Shown piece by piece: positions 12,401 to 25,296 of a DNA stretch of 64,000 nt. Each line of letters opens with the position of its first letter. The stretch's first letter is position 1. The position numbers and the translations under genes are program-made. Under the pieces are notes generated by a model that was not told the origin of the DNA, did no database searches, and saw only the letters and a list, made by a program, of their open reading frames with translations. The stretch comes from Hemibagrus wyckioides (taxonomy: Eukaryota; Chordata; Actinopteri; Siluriformes; Bagridae), in contig NC_080731.1 in assembly GCF_019097595.1 (NCBI RefSeq), positions 12,051,571 to 12,115,570 on the forward strand, written 5' to 3'.

Positions 12401-12729
12401 TTGTGTCTAGTCAACAATAGTGTCAGTTTCGGTAGACCTGGAGGAAGTGACTAGATAAACAGCACTGTGTTTTTGAGTAGTAAGACTTTTGTGTCGGAAA
12501 ATATGGCAGGTTGAGAAGGCCATGCTTCAACAGCAAAATAGAAATGTCAGCAGGAGAGGTGGTCCATCGAGACGCCTGTAGAAAGAAGCTGCGTCTTGTT
12601 CGATGGCGTTTCTAGGAGCTGACCTGCCTGAACACGCTGCACAGTGGAAAGAATCAAAAGGTGAAAAGAGGGGAAAAGAGAGTCACACAAGTGGATCCCC
12701 TCAGCGGGAACGCCACGGAGTGATCTTTA
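9425..12729 (-). other. scarb2: Probable 3' UTR of SCARB2
   Basis: The 3.3 kb downstream of the SCARB2 stop is free of recognisable transposons. On the minus strand it reaches a canonical AATAAA (TTTATT on the plus strand at 9443-9448). Mammalian SCARB2 also has a long 3' UTR. The interval holds A/T homopolymers (for example near 11240) but no supportable gene. The extent is inferred, not shown by a transcript. Confidence 0.5.
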
Positions 12730-13885
12730 TCAACACTTCTGGGCCTCCACTGGAGACATGGCGATGTAGGAGCCGTTCTTCAGAGGCTGGTTGCTGTGCG
12801 ATTCGGGCGAATCGTCCGATTTGTTGCTGACCGGAGTGTAGGCCGTATCGTCTTTCGCCGTCTGCTGGGATATACAGGGACCGAGTTTAGTGTGCTTGAA
12901 ATGTTGTTGTTGTTATTTACTACAATGTGCTCCACTGTACATTTCATCCAAATCTAATCTACAAAAAATATCTAATACATCTAACAGAAATCTCTTTTTA
13001 AGCGATAAAACAGAACTATAAAGTTGTAGTCTATGTTCAATTAAATGCAAAAACAGAACTGAACAGGATTTGCAGAAACAAATGCATGTAACTTAACTTT
13101 TTTTATTGTTGAAATAAATAGGTAAAATTATAAATGGCTAAATTGCAAGAAGCACCTCTTATAATTAGAGTTAAATTATGAACAGGCAAATAGTGAGCAA
13201 ATGAAAGGGAAAAAAGGGGGAAATATTGACTTACAGCAAAAGAATGAAAAGCTTCGGTAAAATCAATACGTTTTACTTCATTCTGAACAGGAACAAAAAA
13301 AAAAAAAAGGAGGGAAGGGGAGAATGTTACTGAAAATGAAAACATGGCAGCATTATAAAAAAAATAAATAAATACACTTTTCAAATTACACACAAAAACC
13401 CTAAACCCCTACCGTATAATATTGAACATTACCCTAGTGCAATGGATTATGGGTAGTAGTAAACTAAATGTGGGGCAAATTTAAACGTATTAAAGAGCAC
13501 ATGCACTGCTGGTTAGCTTCATGCAGGTGGATAGGACGTGAATACAAAACATTAGAACTTTGTTGATTATCACCTAACCACGCAGACGCCTTCTGAGTGC
13601 TGATTTTTATAGTTCTTAGAATTAAAAATGTGCCACGCCTTGATGCTTAGTGTGACAAAACAAACCAGGACATCCTCAAAGAGAACATCTTTGCCTTGGT
13701 TGCATTTCCTGTTGCTTAATAACAGCGTTTGTTTATGTGCTTGGAAACCAAACAGAGTGAGCTACTGCTGTCAGTTAAGATGCTTCAAGAATCTATTAAT
13801 AATTAGCCTGGCATGTTACACCATTTACCACACAAACACGTGTTGCTTATCTTATTCTTATCTGTACTTCTCCCTCAAAAAGACC

Positions 13886-13931
<46 letters not shown>

Positions 13932-16900
13932 ATCACACTACCAGCCGGATGCACAACATGGTACAAACAGGTTACTTGTTTGTATGTAAAGGTAACCAAA
14001 ACAGATGCAAGTGTTTGCCAGAGGTGTTTTTACTTCACCTGACTGCATTATTCAAAATAGGGATGATTCACAAAATGCAAATTTTAGCCTAATATTACAC
14101 ATTCTTATTTGTTAGTAATTTATAGCAGGCATAAAAATGATTCCAGCAGTTGCTCTCAGTTTGTGTATTCAAAATGGCTTTTTAACGTAAACGTTTAAAA
14201 CCCCACAGAAGCACTAACATAAATTAACAGAACCACAGATCGCACATGTACAGCCATTACTACTAATAAAACTTTACGGTTTACAATAAACAATGCTATA
14301 CATCGCTTCATTCAAGAAGACAGATATTTTCTGAAGAGATTAATATCAGGACTATAGAAAAGGCAACACTAATAGAACAAAAACTAATCCAAAACTTGTC
14401 CGATAAAAGACCCAAACATGAAAATTTATGCCACTGAATAAAGCTTCCTTATATTCGCCTTCTTGTATCTGTGCTGAAAAGCACGGAATTTTCATAACTT
14501 GAATGTAACTATTGAACAAAGCTCTTTTGGGTAGTTTGCAAAGAAGTCTTACCTTTCTCTGACGGTTCCTGCACAACAAGAAGATGAAGATGAGCAGTAA
14601 TAAGGCGCCCACACCCACAATGATGACCGGGAAGTTGGACACTATTGTTATGATCAGCAGCAGAGTTTTCATTTGGGAGGCAGAGCCGTCGTCGATGGTT
14701 GCCGTCTGGAAAAAAAAGATTTGATTTTTTATAAAAGGAAAATGGACAGTAACCTTGAAAATGACCAGGATTGTGCCATAGTGATGACAAAAAAAACAAC
14801 AACAAAAAAAAAAAACCACAAAAAGTCTCGTACCTCATTGACATACATAATGGGGAAGATGGTTTCGTTCAGAAGACGTGTTTGACTGGAAAAGAATAAA
14901 GAAATTTTTTTTTTTTTACATGACTAAGGTTTCTGAAAGTAAAATAGATAATGGGTAATTCTGAAAAGGGGGAAATTGGTACTTACGAGAAGCCAGGAAC
15001 TCTCTTCATTATAATGTTGAGCTGGGCTCTCTTACAGGCACGAATAGGGACCCCAGTCGTCTGGAACAAAATGATTATGATTTATAAGGTGTTTCTAAAG
15101 TCTACATCCAGCTAAGAGTAAAATAATATTTTTGAACCATATGTAACACGATATTTAACCCCTATAACCTGACTACCTCTACACAAACATACATATTTGG
15201 CAACCTACAAACCATCAGACTAATTGGTCTCATCAGTCTCCCAATATACCAAAAAGACATTCCTGCTTATAGTCCTAAGAGGTCACAGGCTATATTAAAT
15301 TACAAAAACATGGCAGATCTAAACAGCTGAATGGTGAATAAATAGACCAACTAATTACTCTCAACAACGTTCTCATGAGCCCCACACCACGCTTACCGGG
15401 TTAAGGTCGAGGTATGTTTCATGCTCCTCCTTGTTCGGATTCATGCCTTCGATGGCATTGATGTACTTTTCATCAGCTTGGTAGAAATGTGGGAATGATA
15501 CAACTATGGGTGCTCCTATGGACCAAAAAGGAGAAAACATGTCAAATTATAAGGAATCAGAAACTATTACTAAGAAAAACTGAATCAAGAAATGAAATGA
15601 ACTTTCTTCCCAAGAAATATAAACCTGCTGGCAATCAGTTACGACAGGACAGTGACCTGTTAAACTTCCACAGACAAGGAACAAAATTCCACATTTTATT
15701 TGCTCTGTGTGACTTTGACCGTCGCCTAAATACACTCCAACTGGTTCAATCCAACAATGAGAAGGATTCTGCAAAGTACTTCTCTAAAAGCAGTTTCACT
15801 GGAAGCATTTCGCCTAATCAGGACGTGTGACGTCTGGAGAAAACCCAGAGTCATCATTAGAGCGGTCACATGTTAAAAATGAGCTAAGCATCAGAAAACA
15901 CTGCTATCAGCACGATGACTTATTGAGGAAGCAATAAAAAGAATAGCACTGTCGATGTCCCAATCAAGCTGTAATTAGTAATAGGGTGCGGAGTCCTTGG
16001 TCCTGAATTTGAGTTACTTATTAAACGTTTGTGTACTGATCTCCGATTCCTGTCACAGTGCTGGAGAGAGCAAACAGACAAGACAGATCAGAGATGAAGA
16101 GGCTACTAGTGCTGGTCAGAGTAATAAAAAAAATAAAAAAAAACCCCGATGTGAACTTCATTTTCTGAAAGCCATGTATGGGATTTCTTTATTTATTTAC
16201 TTTGGTGCTTTAGGTTTTTTTATTACTATTATTTCACTTATCTTTACAGGCCATGGCTCTTTTACTTGAATAAGCTTAATAATGTTTAGACTATGTTGAG
16301 TGAGAGGAAGGAAGTGTGCGTATCTCAGTACTGGCAGAACTGAAGTGCTCACGCTCACTTGTGTCAGTGTTTGCAATTGACAGCTTAAGTGTAAGCTATT
16401 CTTGTACACAACTTGCACATATTTCTAATGATCATGTTTGCTGATAATGACTATATAGGCTAGGCATGATGTCGGTCTCTGGCGGTGACGCACGATGCCT
16501 CTGTTAGCCGTTACAGGGCACAGGCTTAGCACTGACAGCCAAGACAATAACAGCAGAACAATCCTCTAAAAATATTTGTATGCAGAGCGTTAAGTGATGC
16601 AGCGAATGCATATTTGGACACTTTCTGGCTCGGGCATTCTTGAAAAATGTTCTGTTTAGACACTATAGTGCTTTGTTTTTTTTTTATCCTGCTATCTAAC
16701 ATTGATCATCTAAACTTTCACAATTTGCAATCAAAGTAGAACAAAATTTAAATAGCAAATCATAGAAATTCATCGAATACGGCAGGACAATATGGTGTGA
16801 CTGGTAGGATGCTTGATGGGTGTCCTTGGCCCTTACCTTCACGACACACGCTGACTTTAAGCACTCCTTTACTCAGGCAGTCTCCAGCAGGCACGCAGAA

Positions 16901-19900
16901 GCCAGCGTTGGCAGGATTCTCATTTGGTGCAGCTAGGACATCAGCAGGAGGAGCGAAGCGGAATGCTGGAATTCCCTTCACCTCTGTATCGGTCACGTAT
17001 CCCAGATGGATCGACCTGAATACAAGACATACGGTGGACGCTTGAATGACATTTGTATACAAAAGGTGCATTAGCCTTTAAATACAATTTTTTTTTTTTA
17101 ATTAATTACTTTATTCACTCCTCCACCTTTATTTTTAGCTTTTACTTAGTTGACATTGCTGATAATTGAGACAGGACATAATGTGTCAGTGAGGCTTTTT
17201 AAAATGCAGCTGACTAGGAGAGTATTTTAGCGGAGGTTGCAACGTGTAGCCTACCTGCATAGATCCGCGGCGAAGATGTAGAGCAGCTCGTCTCTGGACA
17301 GGAATGTGTGGAACACGCTGCCGTCTGTGCCGTTAATCATGTTGCTCTGCTCAGATGACCACCAGGTCATCTTACTGCAAAAGGAGAGGAGAAAGAATCC
17401 ATGCATTTATTTTACAGCATGAAAATATGTACAATAACTGGGCTGAGAATGTTGTGCTCATTTTTATAGAAAAATTTTAAAAAAAGGAAATCTTTCTTTT
17501 CTAAAAAAAAAAAAAAAACGGTAGTCTAAGCATTCAGAAGAATAATGCATGATGTTTTTTCCCCACTTTTTTTTTTTGCTTGGGACATGCGCAATGCAAG
17601 CATCAAAAGTTCAGTAAGCAAAAGGTGAGACAAGGCCATTTCACTGGGTAATCAAATATTCACAAAAGCCAACTAGGCCAAGGGGAATGGTATGCAAAGC
17701 TCTGGGTACCTTATTCCGTTCCAGGTGTCAATCTTGCCATAGTCCAGGTAGTTCTGCTCTCCGGTGTGGAAGACAAATTCGCCTTCATGGGTTCCATTTT
17801 TCTAATTAAAAATATCCAGGAAAAAAAAAAAAAAAAAAAAATCAGACATCGGCAAAAATTTCAGATCCCTTAACATGGCGACCCACACGTTTTACAGCCT
17901 TCTGATCTCATTCAGTCACCACTGTCACAAAGAACATGTATATCATATTCTGACTTTAATTGTAAGAGAGTCTACTAAATCCACAACCAATTACATTAGC
18001 CAGTTCATCAATTTCTCTATGCAGAGAAACACTAACAACTCACAAACTTCTTGATTTTATAACTCACTAGACTTTGAATTCCAAAGAAGCGTGACCTAAA
18101 CACTCCATTTCCTGTAATCTTTTTTGATTGCTGGTGTTTAGGGACGTTTCAATTCCACAGCAAACATTTTTTAAAGCTTCTCACCTTGTACATGAGGCCA
18201 AAGTATTCATCCACTTCAGGCTTCAGGGCATGAAGTTTGCTCATCAGTGGATCCTTGAAACCCCACAGAAACTCGTGCACAGTGCGTGTCATGAACAGGT
18301 CAACACCCAGTGAGTTCATCCACATAGAGATCAGCGGGCGGATGTAAAAAGAGTAGGAGTGCATTTCGTTCATGACGGCCTGCAGGAGGAGATATGGGAG
18401 AAGTCGTGTTAAGCACAGCTGTCAACAGGTCATTGTGTTAGTGCTAATGTGTCTTGTGTTATTTTGGCTAAAAAATCTGGTGTGATCAATTAAGTGTACC
18501 AGCCATTTCCACTAAAAAAAAAAAAAAATACAAACTTACAATGACCGGGATGTTGGGAGTGGTCAAGAGGTCCACCTTGGGGTCTCCGACAGACATTTCC
18601 GGAAGAAAGACGAAGCTCTTGGGATTCGTGGCGAAGATCTTGGTGCCATTTTCTAAGTACGTCACGTTCTCTCTTGGTCTGTATTCCCTGGTTGCATGAT
18701 TGGAGAGATTGGGTTAATGGTTTAAGCTTCCACATGTAAATATTACACTGCAGCAAATAATCAAAGAACAACTTGTTGCTAGAAGCTGAAAGCTGATGTC
18801 ACACAAATCGCTTTTTTTTCTTCTTCTTGCAAACAACTGATCATCCAAGCTACATGACATCTGTCATATTAATGTTCCCCCCCCCCCCATCTCCTCCCTT
18901 TGACTTCCACTTTTCTGTGTCATTTCCGGATTCTGTTTGCTGTTACATTGTGGCATGGTCTATCTAAATGGCATTAGGTCCAATTAGATGCAACGGTAAA
19001 TAAACAGACATGAGCTGCGTGCTGGGCTTAAAAAAGAACAAATTACTTCATTTCCAGAAAGTGACAAAAAGGAGGGAGGGGAAAAGAGAAAAAAACCTAA
19101 GCTTTTTTAGCTCGACATACAAAGTGCATCAAGTTGGGTGCATGTTTATCTTACCTGTATGTATAAGGTCCCATTTGTGTGACATGAGGCTTTGCCACGC
19201 CAGCCAAGAACTCTTGAGGGTTAGTAACGTTGAAGAAGAAATACTGCATGTAAACTGGAGGTGGAGGATTTATCCAGCCATCCAGCACTCGACTGTTCTT
19301 AGCCAGGGTGATTTCCTAAAAACAAAAGTGTAATATGTAAATGAATAATTCTGTGAAAGATTCGATGCCATGTCACCGAACATGTGAACTTTAAGCATCT
19401 TTTACCAAATGAAGACCTCAGAGTTATCTAAAACCTGTAAACCATTAACCATGTCAGATTCTACTTCCTAATATTGACTTAACCTCCCTGAAAACCTGAA
19501 CGAAGCAGTCTGGTCACGCAGTTCGCTTCAGGTTAGTGAAGTACTGCCCGAATAAATAATGCTGTTTAAAGTTCACTAGGTCTGTAGGGTTTTGGGGTGA
19601 TAAGTGAATGACATCCACATGCTATGAGGAAGAAATTCAAAGAACAGAGACGAACGCGGGCCACACATGACGTTTGGTCAGCAGAAAGCTTTGTCTTGGG
19701 TTATAAGAGTGCCTTCTCATAAAAATAAAAAGGAAAAAAAGAAAAAGACACATCCTTATCTGTCCTGTCACCTGAAACACAAAAAAAAGGAAAACTTTTA
19801 TTTTTCTCTTTAACAGCAACTTCAGGTGGAAAAAGAATGGGGCTGTAATTATATGATAATCTTGTTTCATGAGAAATCTACTAGATCTAGATCGTGAATG

Positions 19901-21641
19901 AGACACATCACACAAAACACACTCCGCGTTAGAAACTGAATTAGTAATCCAATGAAACTTTATTTAGTATCTAGTACTACTATGATTTAAATGGCATTTT
20001 AAGCCTAAAAGAGTTGATCATGGTACACTGCTAGTATTATATCAAGTACATCTGAAGTTGTTGATTCACAAGGGCAGCCCAGTAATACCGTGAAATGTCT
20101 CTCTGTCGTCGGTATAAAAAGAATTAAAAAAGAGAACCCTTTCAGACTGACTTACTGGTTGCATTTCCCTGTGCTGCAGGCAAAGTATGATGTACTTGAA
20201 TTTCCATTACACACTCTTTCATTTACAGCAGGTCACGCTTCAGTTGGCTCACACAGCTCCTTTACAATAAGACTGCTTTGATTCAGGCTTACTGAAACGG
20301 TGAACTAATCTTCCAACATGCCTATAAAAGTTTTATTTAGGTTGGTAACTAAAAGTTTTATTTAGGTTGGTAACTACACATCAAATCCTGGGAATTTGTC
20401 ACGCCACACCTTGTTGGGTTTACTTTAACAGAGCTACGAATATGAATCACCTTAAATATATTTATTTAGTGTCAAAAAGCTAAGGTGTCCTTGTCGAAAA
20501 ATGATGCATTTGTATGCATCATGAAGAGAAAAACAATTCGATAACCTCACAAACGCAGTGTTTTGACATTTTTCCAGGAGTTTAAGATAACCCCTAGACC
20601 TACTGGCCATGCCACCAGCCTTGAAAATAAAAATGTCCTTCAAAGCTGTACTGAACATTAAACAAATGTGTTTTCAAAACCTTCATCTTGCATCGTGATG
20701 AAGCACTTTTTTTGTGTGTGTGTGTGTTTTGTTGTGGTTGTCCTTCCATCCCCCATTGAAAAAGTGAAGAACTCTGTTACAACATGTAAGAACATGCAAT
20801 AACAACAACAACAACAACAAAAAAGTTTAAGTTGATTATGTAGCTAGAAATAATTTACCTACGCTACATTGTTCCATATGGGCGAAATAAAAAGAAATGA
20901 AAAGACTCGAGCCAGGAAGCCGATCTGTTCACGCATACCCTAAAGTGTCATGCTACATGTTTAAGGGAGAAAAAGACGAGAACGAAAAAGGAAATACTGC
21001 CGTGGTTTTTTATCTGCTCTACATACAAACAAAGCAGTTTAGCTCTTTTCCACACCCAGCTCAAGAAATATGCAGGTCCTCAGGGCTTGAAAAGTGGCTT
21101 TTGTCCTTCAAGAGTTCTCCTATTAGAGACACCAGTTTACACAAAGCTTTGAAAGCAAGCTGGTTTAGACAGGGTGTATATTGTAAAAAAAAAAAAAAAA
21201 AAAAACTAAATAAATAATTGAGGAACCGTAAACGTCTAAAAAAAAAAAAACTTGTTAAGCAGGAGTTTTTTTTTTATTTAGGTATTGTACTAATTATGTG
21301 CAGAATATTTACAACTTCATAATGACGTTTCACTCGGTCGTGGATTTTATGATCATTCCTGCAACTCCTGAGTGAAACCTGATTATGATTGTACATCCAG
21401 ACAGCTTGAACTCTATATAGACACATATATAAATATAGCAGAAATTCCAGCTACACAGTGGGAGTCACACAGAATTCCAAGTATTCCTCAAAGAGAATTC
21501 CAGCCTCTTGCTGTTTCTGCTCTCAGACCCCTCACCCTGAGAGAGAGCACTACACCTCCCCCCATTAAACCATTAAAGCCAGCTACCGCCTCACGTCTTC
21601 TTTAGAAGAAAAGAGAACAAAACAGCTGCTTTCTTAAAGAG

Positions 21642-21702
<61 letters not shown>

Positions 21703-21757
21703 AAGAAATGCAAACACGGTGTGTTTTCTCCGCATCGTTTCCACACGTCAGGTGGTC

Positions 21758-21788
<31 letters not shown>

Positions 21789-22439
21789 GAGAGAGAGAGA
21801 CACTTCGGTTAGGATTAGCAACACACAAACACACACACTTAAGAGAACTTAAGTGTGGAAATGGAAATAAAACGTGACAATTCGCGTCATTTGAAACAGG
21901 AACCCTCCCTATTACACTGATAAGAGCTGATGGTGTTCGTAACACAGGAACTCGCCCCGGTGCAATGCAATGCAGCGTGCTACCAATGCTGAACTAAACA
22001 CACACACACTTTAAACATTACTATCATTTTCAATGTATGACTTATTTAGTTACATTTACGCGTACAGTTTTACAGTGTATAACTTTCTAACCTAATCGAG
22101 TAGTTTGTGTGTGTTGAGGATGATGTGTCCAACACCCGGCTAAAACCCGGCTCTGTTTTATTTTAGCTAACGCTACGTGCTGCATTCGGACTAGCCGATA
22201 AACACCGATACACGATTTTTTTTTTACCGGTTTAATTCGAACCATTTCAGGAGTGTAAGGATGAAACAACACAAAAACAAAAACAACAACAACAACAAAT
22301 AAAACACTTTTTTTTTTACCTTTTTGATCCTTTCGTGAATCATTGTCTGGAAGACTTGAGCCACCATCAGGGCGATTCCCACTATGAGCAGATGAGCGCA
22401 CACAATCCCCGTGGCGTAAATAGCACAAGATCTCCTCAT
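12730..22439 (-). CDS. scarb2: Scavenger receptor class B member 2 (LIMP-2)-like, complete, 12 exons
   Basis: A CD36-superfamily lysosomal membrane protein; mammalian LIMP-2 carries beta-glucocerebrosidase to lysosomes. Exons in coding order: 22320-22439, 19155-19315, 18540-18687, 18185-18379, 17710-17801, 17255-17374, 16837-17015, 15397-15515, 14987-15060, 14834-14885, 14553-14705, 12730-12864; 515 residues with all phases consistent. The N-terminal membrane helix is about residues 8-30. The luminal domain has NVTNP, QMGPYTYR, several N-x-S/T sites (NVT, NGT, NET) and conserved Cys (NAGFCVP, GDCL, SVCREG). A C-terminal helix follows MKTLLLII. SFPHFYQADE and GFCVPAGDCLSKGVLKVS fit SCARB2 better than SCARB1 or CD36. 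The cytosolic tail, exon 12, lacks the mammalian acidic dileucine signal but has YTPV and YIAM. It could be one of the teleost SCARB2 paralogues. Confidence 0.94.
13889..13930. repeat. (CA)n microsatellite
   Basis: About 21 perfect CA units within the last SCARB2 intron. Confidence 0.95.
20326..20375. repeat. 25-bp perfect tandem duplication
   Basis: The unit beginning AAAAGTTTTATTTAGG and ending TTGGTAACT occurs twice head-to-tail in SCARB2 intron 1. Confidence 0.9.
21647..21801. repeat. Two (GA)n microsatellites
   Basis: Uninterrupted AG repeats lie at 21647-21700 and again at about 21758-21801. The second contains a CAGACAG interruption. They sit in SCARB2 intron 1, under 700 bp from exon 1. 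Confidence 0.95.
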
Positions 22440-22700
22440 GGTGACTAAAATGTAAGTTAAAGATCACGGAGAGAAAGAAACCTTCAGACGAGAGATCTAG
22501 CTATAACGGATCGGTCATTAACTCGAGAGATCGACCGCGGAAGTCAGGGGTCCGAAGTCACAGGAGCGGTGTGGCTCGTGCTCAGGTGTCCGATGTGTAA
22601 GTTTCAGTGAAGCACCAGGAAAGTACCGAACCCTCCGTGTGTGTGTTTCTGAGTGAGTAAGAGTCTGATGCTCAGGCACGGATTTTATCAGCTAAAGCTA
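22440..22700 (-). promoter_or_regulatory. scarb2: SCARB2 5' UTR and promoter-proximal region
   Basis: Sequence immediately upstream of the SCARB2 ATG is richer in CpG than its surroundings (for example GACCGCGGAAG, CACAGGAGCGG). No TATA box was recognised. The transcription start cannot be placed from sequence alone. Confidence 0.4.
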
Positions 22701-23159
22701 AAGCGCAGAGTGCCGGAGGAGGACCTGAACAACCCCCTCTACTACACTGAGAGGGCAGTCAAGCGAAAGCCCAGTGAGGGGCGGTGGGTGTGTCCATGTT
22801 CAAAAAGCCCCGTGTGTCTCTGCGGGCTGATGTCACACATATTTAATGGCCTTTTAAAAGGAACCACATTCACTTGCTATCAGTTTAAAACCCTGCTCAT
22901 TTTGTGACCGAATAAAAAATTAGAAATGCACTGTATATTCACTTGCAGTCCCTGTTCCTAAAGTGCTAAATAATTTATCACGCATGCATACAAGTAATGA
23001 CTAATTAAGTGATTATACTTTAATCTTAATTGTGTGATCTTATCGAAAGATATTACAACCCTAACACCTTTATAACGCTTTCTGTGAATAGCGGTATTTG
23101 GGTGTGTTTGTGACTGATGGACCGTTATGTCCTCTCCGCTATCTCCTGTCATGTCTCCT

Positions 23160-23430
23160 TAAGCTGCCGCTCACTGAACATGAATAATGTCCGCCCCTCA
23201 AGGCGAGCGACACTTTTCGTAAACCTTTTGTTCAAAGAACTCGCGCGTTGATTGGTTGACGTTTTCCCGGACCACCGCGATAACCCCGCCCCAGAGCAGC
23301 GCGATTGGTCGGAGGCGCAGGAGCGCGATGCAGAATTTGATCGACTGATTTCGGGGCGGGGCTTGTTTAAAGGAGGACCACGCACGTTGCAAATCGCCAG
23401 TTCTTGTGTCATCCTGACTGAGCCGCCTGC
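23160..23430 (+). promoter_or_regulatory. CpG-rich promoter-like segment without an assigned gene
   Basis: This is a dense CpG patch in AT-rich surroundings. It has two inverted CCAAT boxes (GATTGGTTG near 23251 and GATTGGTCGG near 23302), GC boxes CCCCGCCCC (about 23285) and GGGGCGGGG (about 23352), and a TATA-like TTTAAAGG (about 23367) in plus-strand order. The layout is that of a strong proximal promoter firing rightward. No coding exon was recognised until FAM47E, 11 kb away. It could serve as a distal FAM47E promoter, a non-coding transcript promoter, or an upstream element of SCARB2. Confidence 0.55.
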
Positions 23431-23730
23431 AAAGGAAAAGCAGAGTAATGAAAATGTTTGGCCTGTAAATGTTCACATTCCTTCGTCTATTGAGCATTAA
23501 ACTTAAAAAAAATTTCCCCTCTAATTTTATAACTTATGTAGAGACTTATTATGTTGAGACATATATATTATACAGCTTATTTCCTAAAGTAAACAAGACC
23601 TTTCAAAAGATCCTTCTTCCACAAAATGCATAAACTTTCGATTAAATCCAGTGCTTTTCACAATTTTTGAAGTAAATCTGTACATAATGTACATAAAGTT
23701 AACGCGTGCTTCTTACGAAGGCTTATTGCT

Positions 23731-24197
23731 TACAGACCCACTGATCACTTTATTAGGAACACCTGTACACCTGCACATTCATGTGAAAGCAGCACAGTGC
23801 AAGCATTCATGCAGATACAGGTCAAGAGCTTCACTTAAAGTTCAAACACCAGAATGAAGAAACATTGTGATCGCTGAGATTTTAACTGTGGCACGCATGA
23901 ATATTTCAGAAACGACTGATATCCTGGGAATTTTAACACACAACAGGCTTTAGAGTTAATAAAGGATGGTACGAAAAATACTCGAATCATCCCAAACGGT
24001 AGCAACAACTATACAACATTTAAAAGCACGGAGATCACACTGTGTACCTATTCTGATATTTGATGTGAAAATGAACTGAACCTGTATCTGCGTGATTTTT
24101 GCATTTGTGCCGCTGCCACCGGATTGATTGATTGATTGGATAATTGCATGAATGTGCAGATGTTCAGGTCTTTCTAAAAATGTGGACAGTGAGTGTA
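23731..24197. mobile_element. Internally deleted Tc1-like element
   Basis: The left part reads ACTTTATTAGGAACACCTG then CACATTCATG; the right part is its inverted form, CATGAATGTGCAGATG ending GTGAGTGTA. In between is decayed transposase sequence (CAGATACAGGTCAAGAGCTT, AACGACTGATATCCTGGGA). This Tc1-like family is very common in teleosts. A second fossil of it lies at 27828-28245. Confidence 0.7.
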
Positions 24198-24239
24198 TAC
24201 AGAATATAGTCATTTGACTCCAGTGTTTACTGTAACATG

Positions 24240-24345
24240 GCATTTTCCATAACTGTTGGTCGGGGTCATCGTCTATCCTGGGAACACTTGGCACAAGGTG
24301 GGGGACACACCCTTAACGGGACGCCAGTCCATTGCAGGAATATCC
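24240..24345 (+). repeat. LINE 3'-end fragment
   Basis: GGTCGGGGTCATCG, CTATCCTGGGAACACTTGG and GGGACGCCAGTCCATTGCAGG form a common teleost LINE-derived repeat core. It directly follows the Tc1-like element. Confidence 0.5.
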
Positions 24346-25242
24346 TTAACAGACGTTAAACATACTAATATGTATTAGTCATTGAACGTGCAGGAACAAA
24401 CCACTGAGATTAAATGTCATGAGAAATAACTGAGTAGTTATCAGATAAAAGTAGCCGCAGGTTGTCCTGCACTTCCTTCATTTTCTTTTGCTGGCTTGTA
24501 GGTTTACATCTCAGAGAGGAAAATGTCTCTCTCATGTTTTGACAGTTGCTAAAGCTGAATCAACAAAGCCCACTAACAGCTGTCGGTCTGTTACTAATAC
24601 AAAATTTTGTTTACTCCCATGGAGGTGTGGTGCAGTTAGAGCTGCATGGTCAATCAGTCAATCAAATAACCAGGCTGTCTAAGTTATTAAAATATATTCT
24701 GTCCTGATATGATAGCAGCCCAATTCAGTCAAGACCATATTACAAACTAAACCTAAACACTGTAAGTGAACTTAAATACATAATACCATGATATATGCAT
24801 TCAAAAATGTGCATTTTGTTTTATTAATAATTGCCATAACAAGAACTGCCAGTTGTGGGGATTTATGATTAGGATGCTAAGTATAATCAAGATGTGTATA
24901 GCTCTGTAGTCTATGGGGGGTGAAGTACGAACATCTGTGCAAACAAGAGAAGTGAAAACAGACCACAATGAAATATCATTAGTGAGGATTTCACAGAAAT
25001 ATTAACTTTAACTCTTTTTTTCATTCATATTCATGTTTGCTTGGTGCTAAACTTCATAGGTTTTGACGAACACACATGTAGATACATGTAGAAGAAAAAG
25101 GGGCGGGGTTCCCACAAGGGATATTTGGATTGTTAATCCAAAGCAGTGGTTCTCAGAATGGGGTTTGGTGTACCCCCAGGGATCAGTGAAGAATATCCAG
25201 GACGTCCCAGATTTAATATAGTTATAGTCACGGAGATCACAG

Positions 25243-25245
<3 letters not shown>

Positions 25246-25291
<46 letters not shown>

Positions 25292-25296
25292 ATATT
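25246..25296. repeat. (TA)n microsatellite grading into GATATA units
   Basis: About 14 TA units are followed by three AGATAT units. Confidence 0.95.

Noticed and set aside
13628..14092. 154-codon plus-strand open frame
   Set aside because: It lies in the last SCARB2 intron on the opposite strand, includes a (CA)n tract read as a His/Thr run, and has no recognisable domain.
14352..14819. 155-codon minus-strand open frame
   Set aside because: Only its middle (14553-14705) is real, as SCARB2 exon 11 with the C-terminal membrane helix. The rest reads through introns.
22087..22467. 126-codon minus-strand open frame overlapping SCARB2 exon 1
   Set aside because: It is in a different frame from the SCARB2 signal-anchor and reads through a poly-T tract. 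The 40-codon exon 1 frame fits the family.
25146..25190. hAT-like terminus (AGTGGTTCTCAGAATGGGG)
   Set aside because: It resembles a Charlie-type end but no matching inverted end or target duplication was found nearby.
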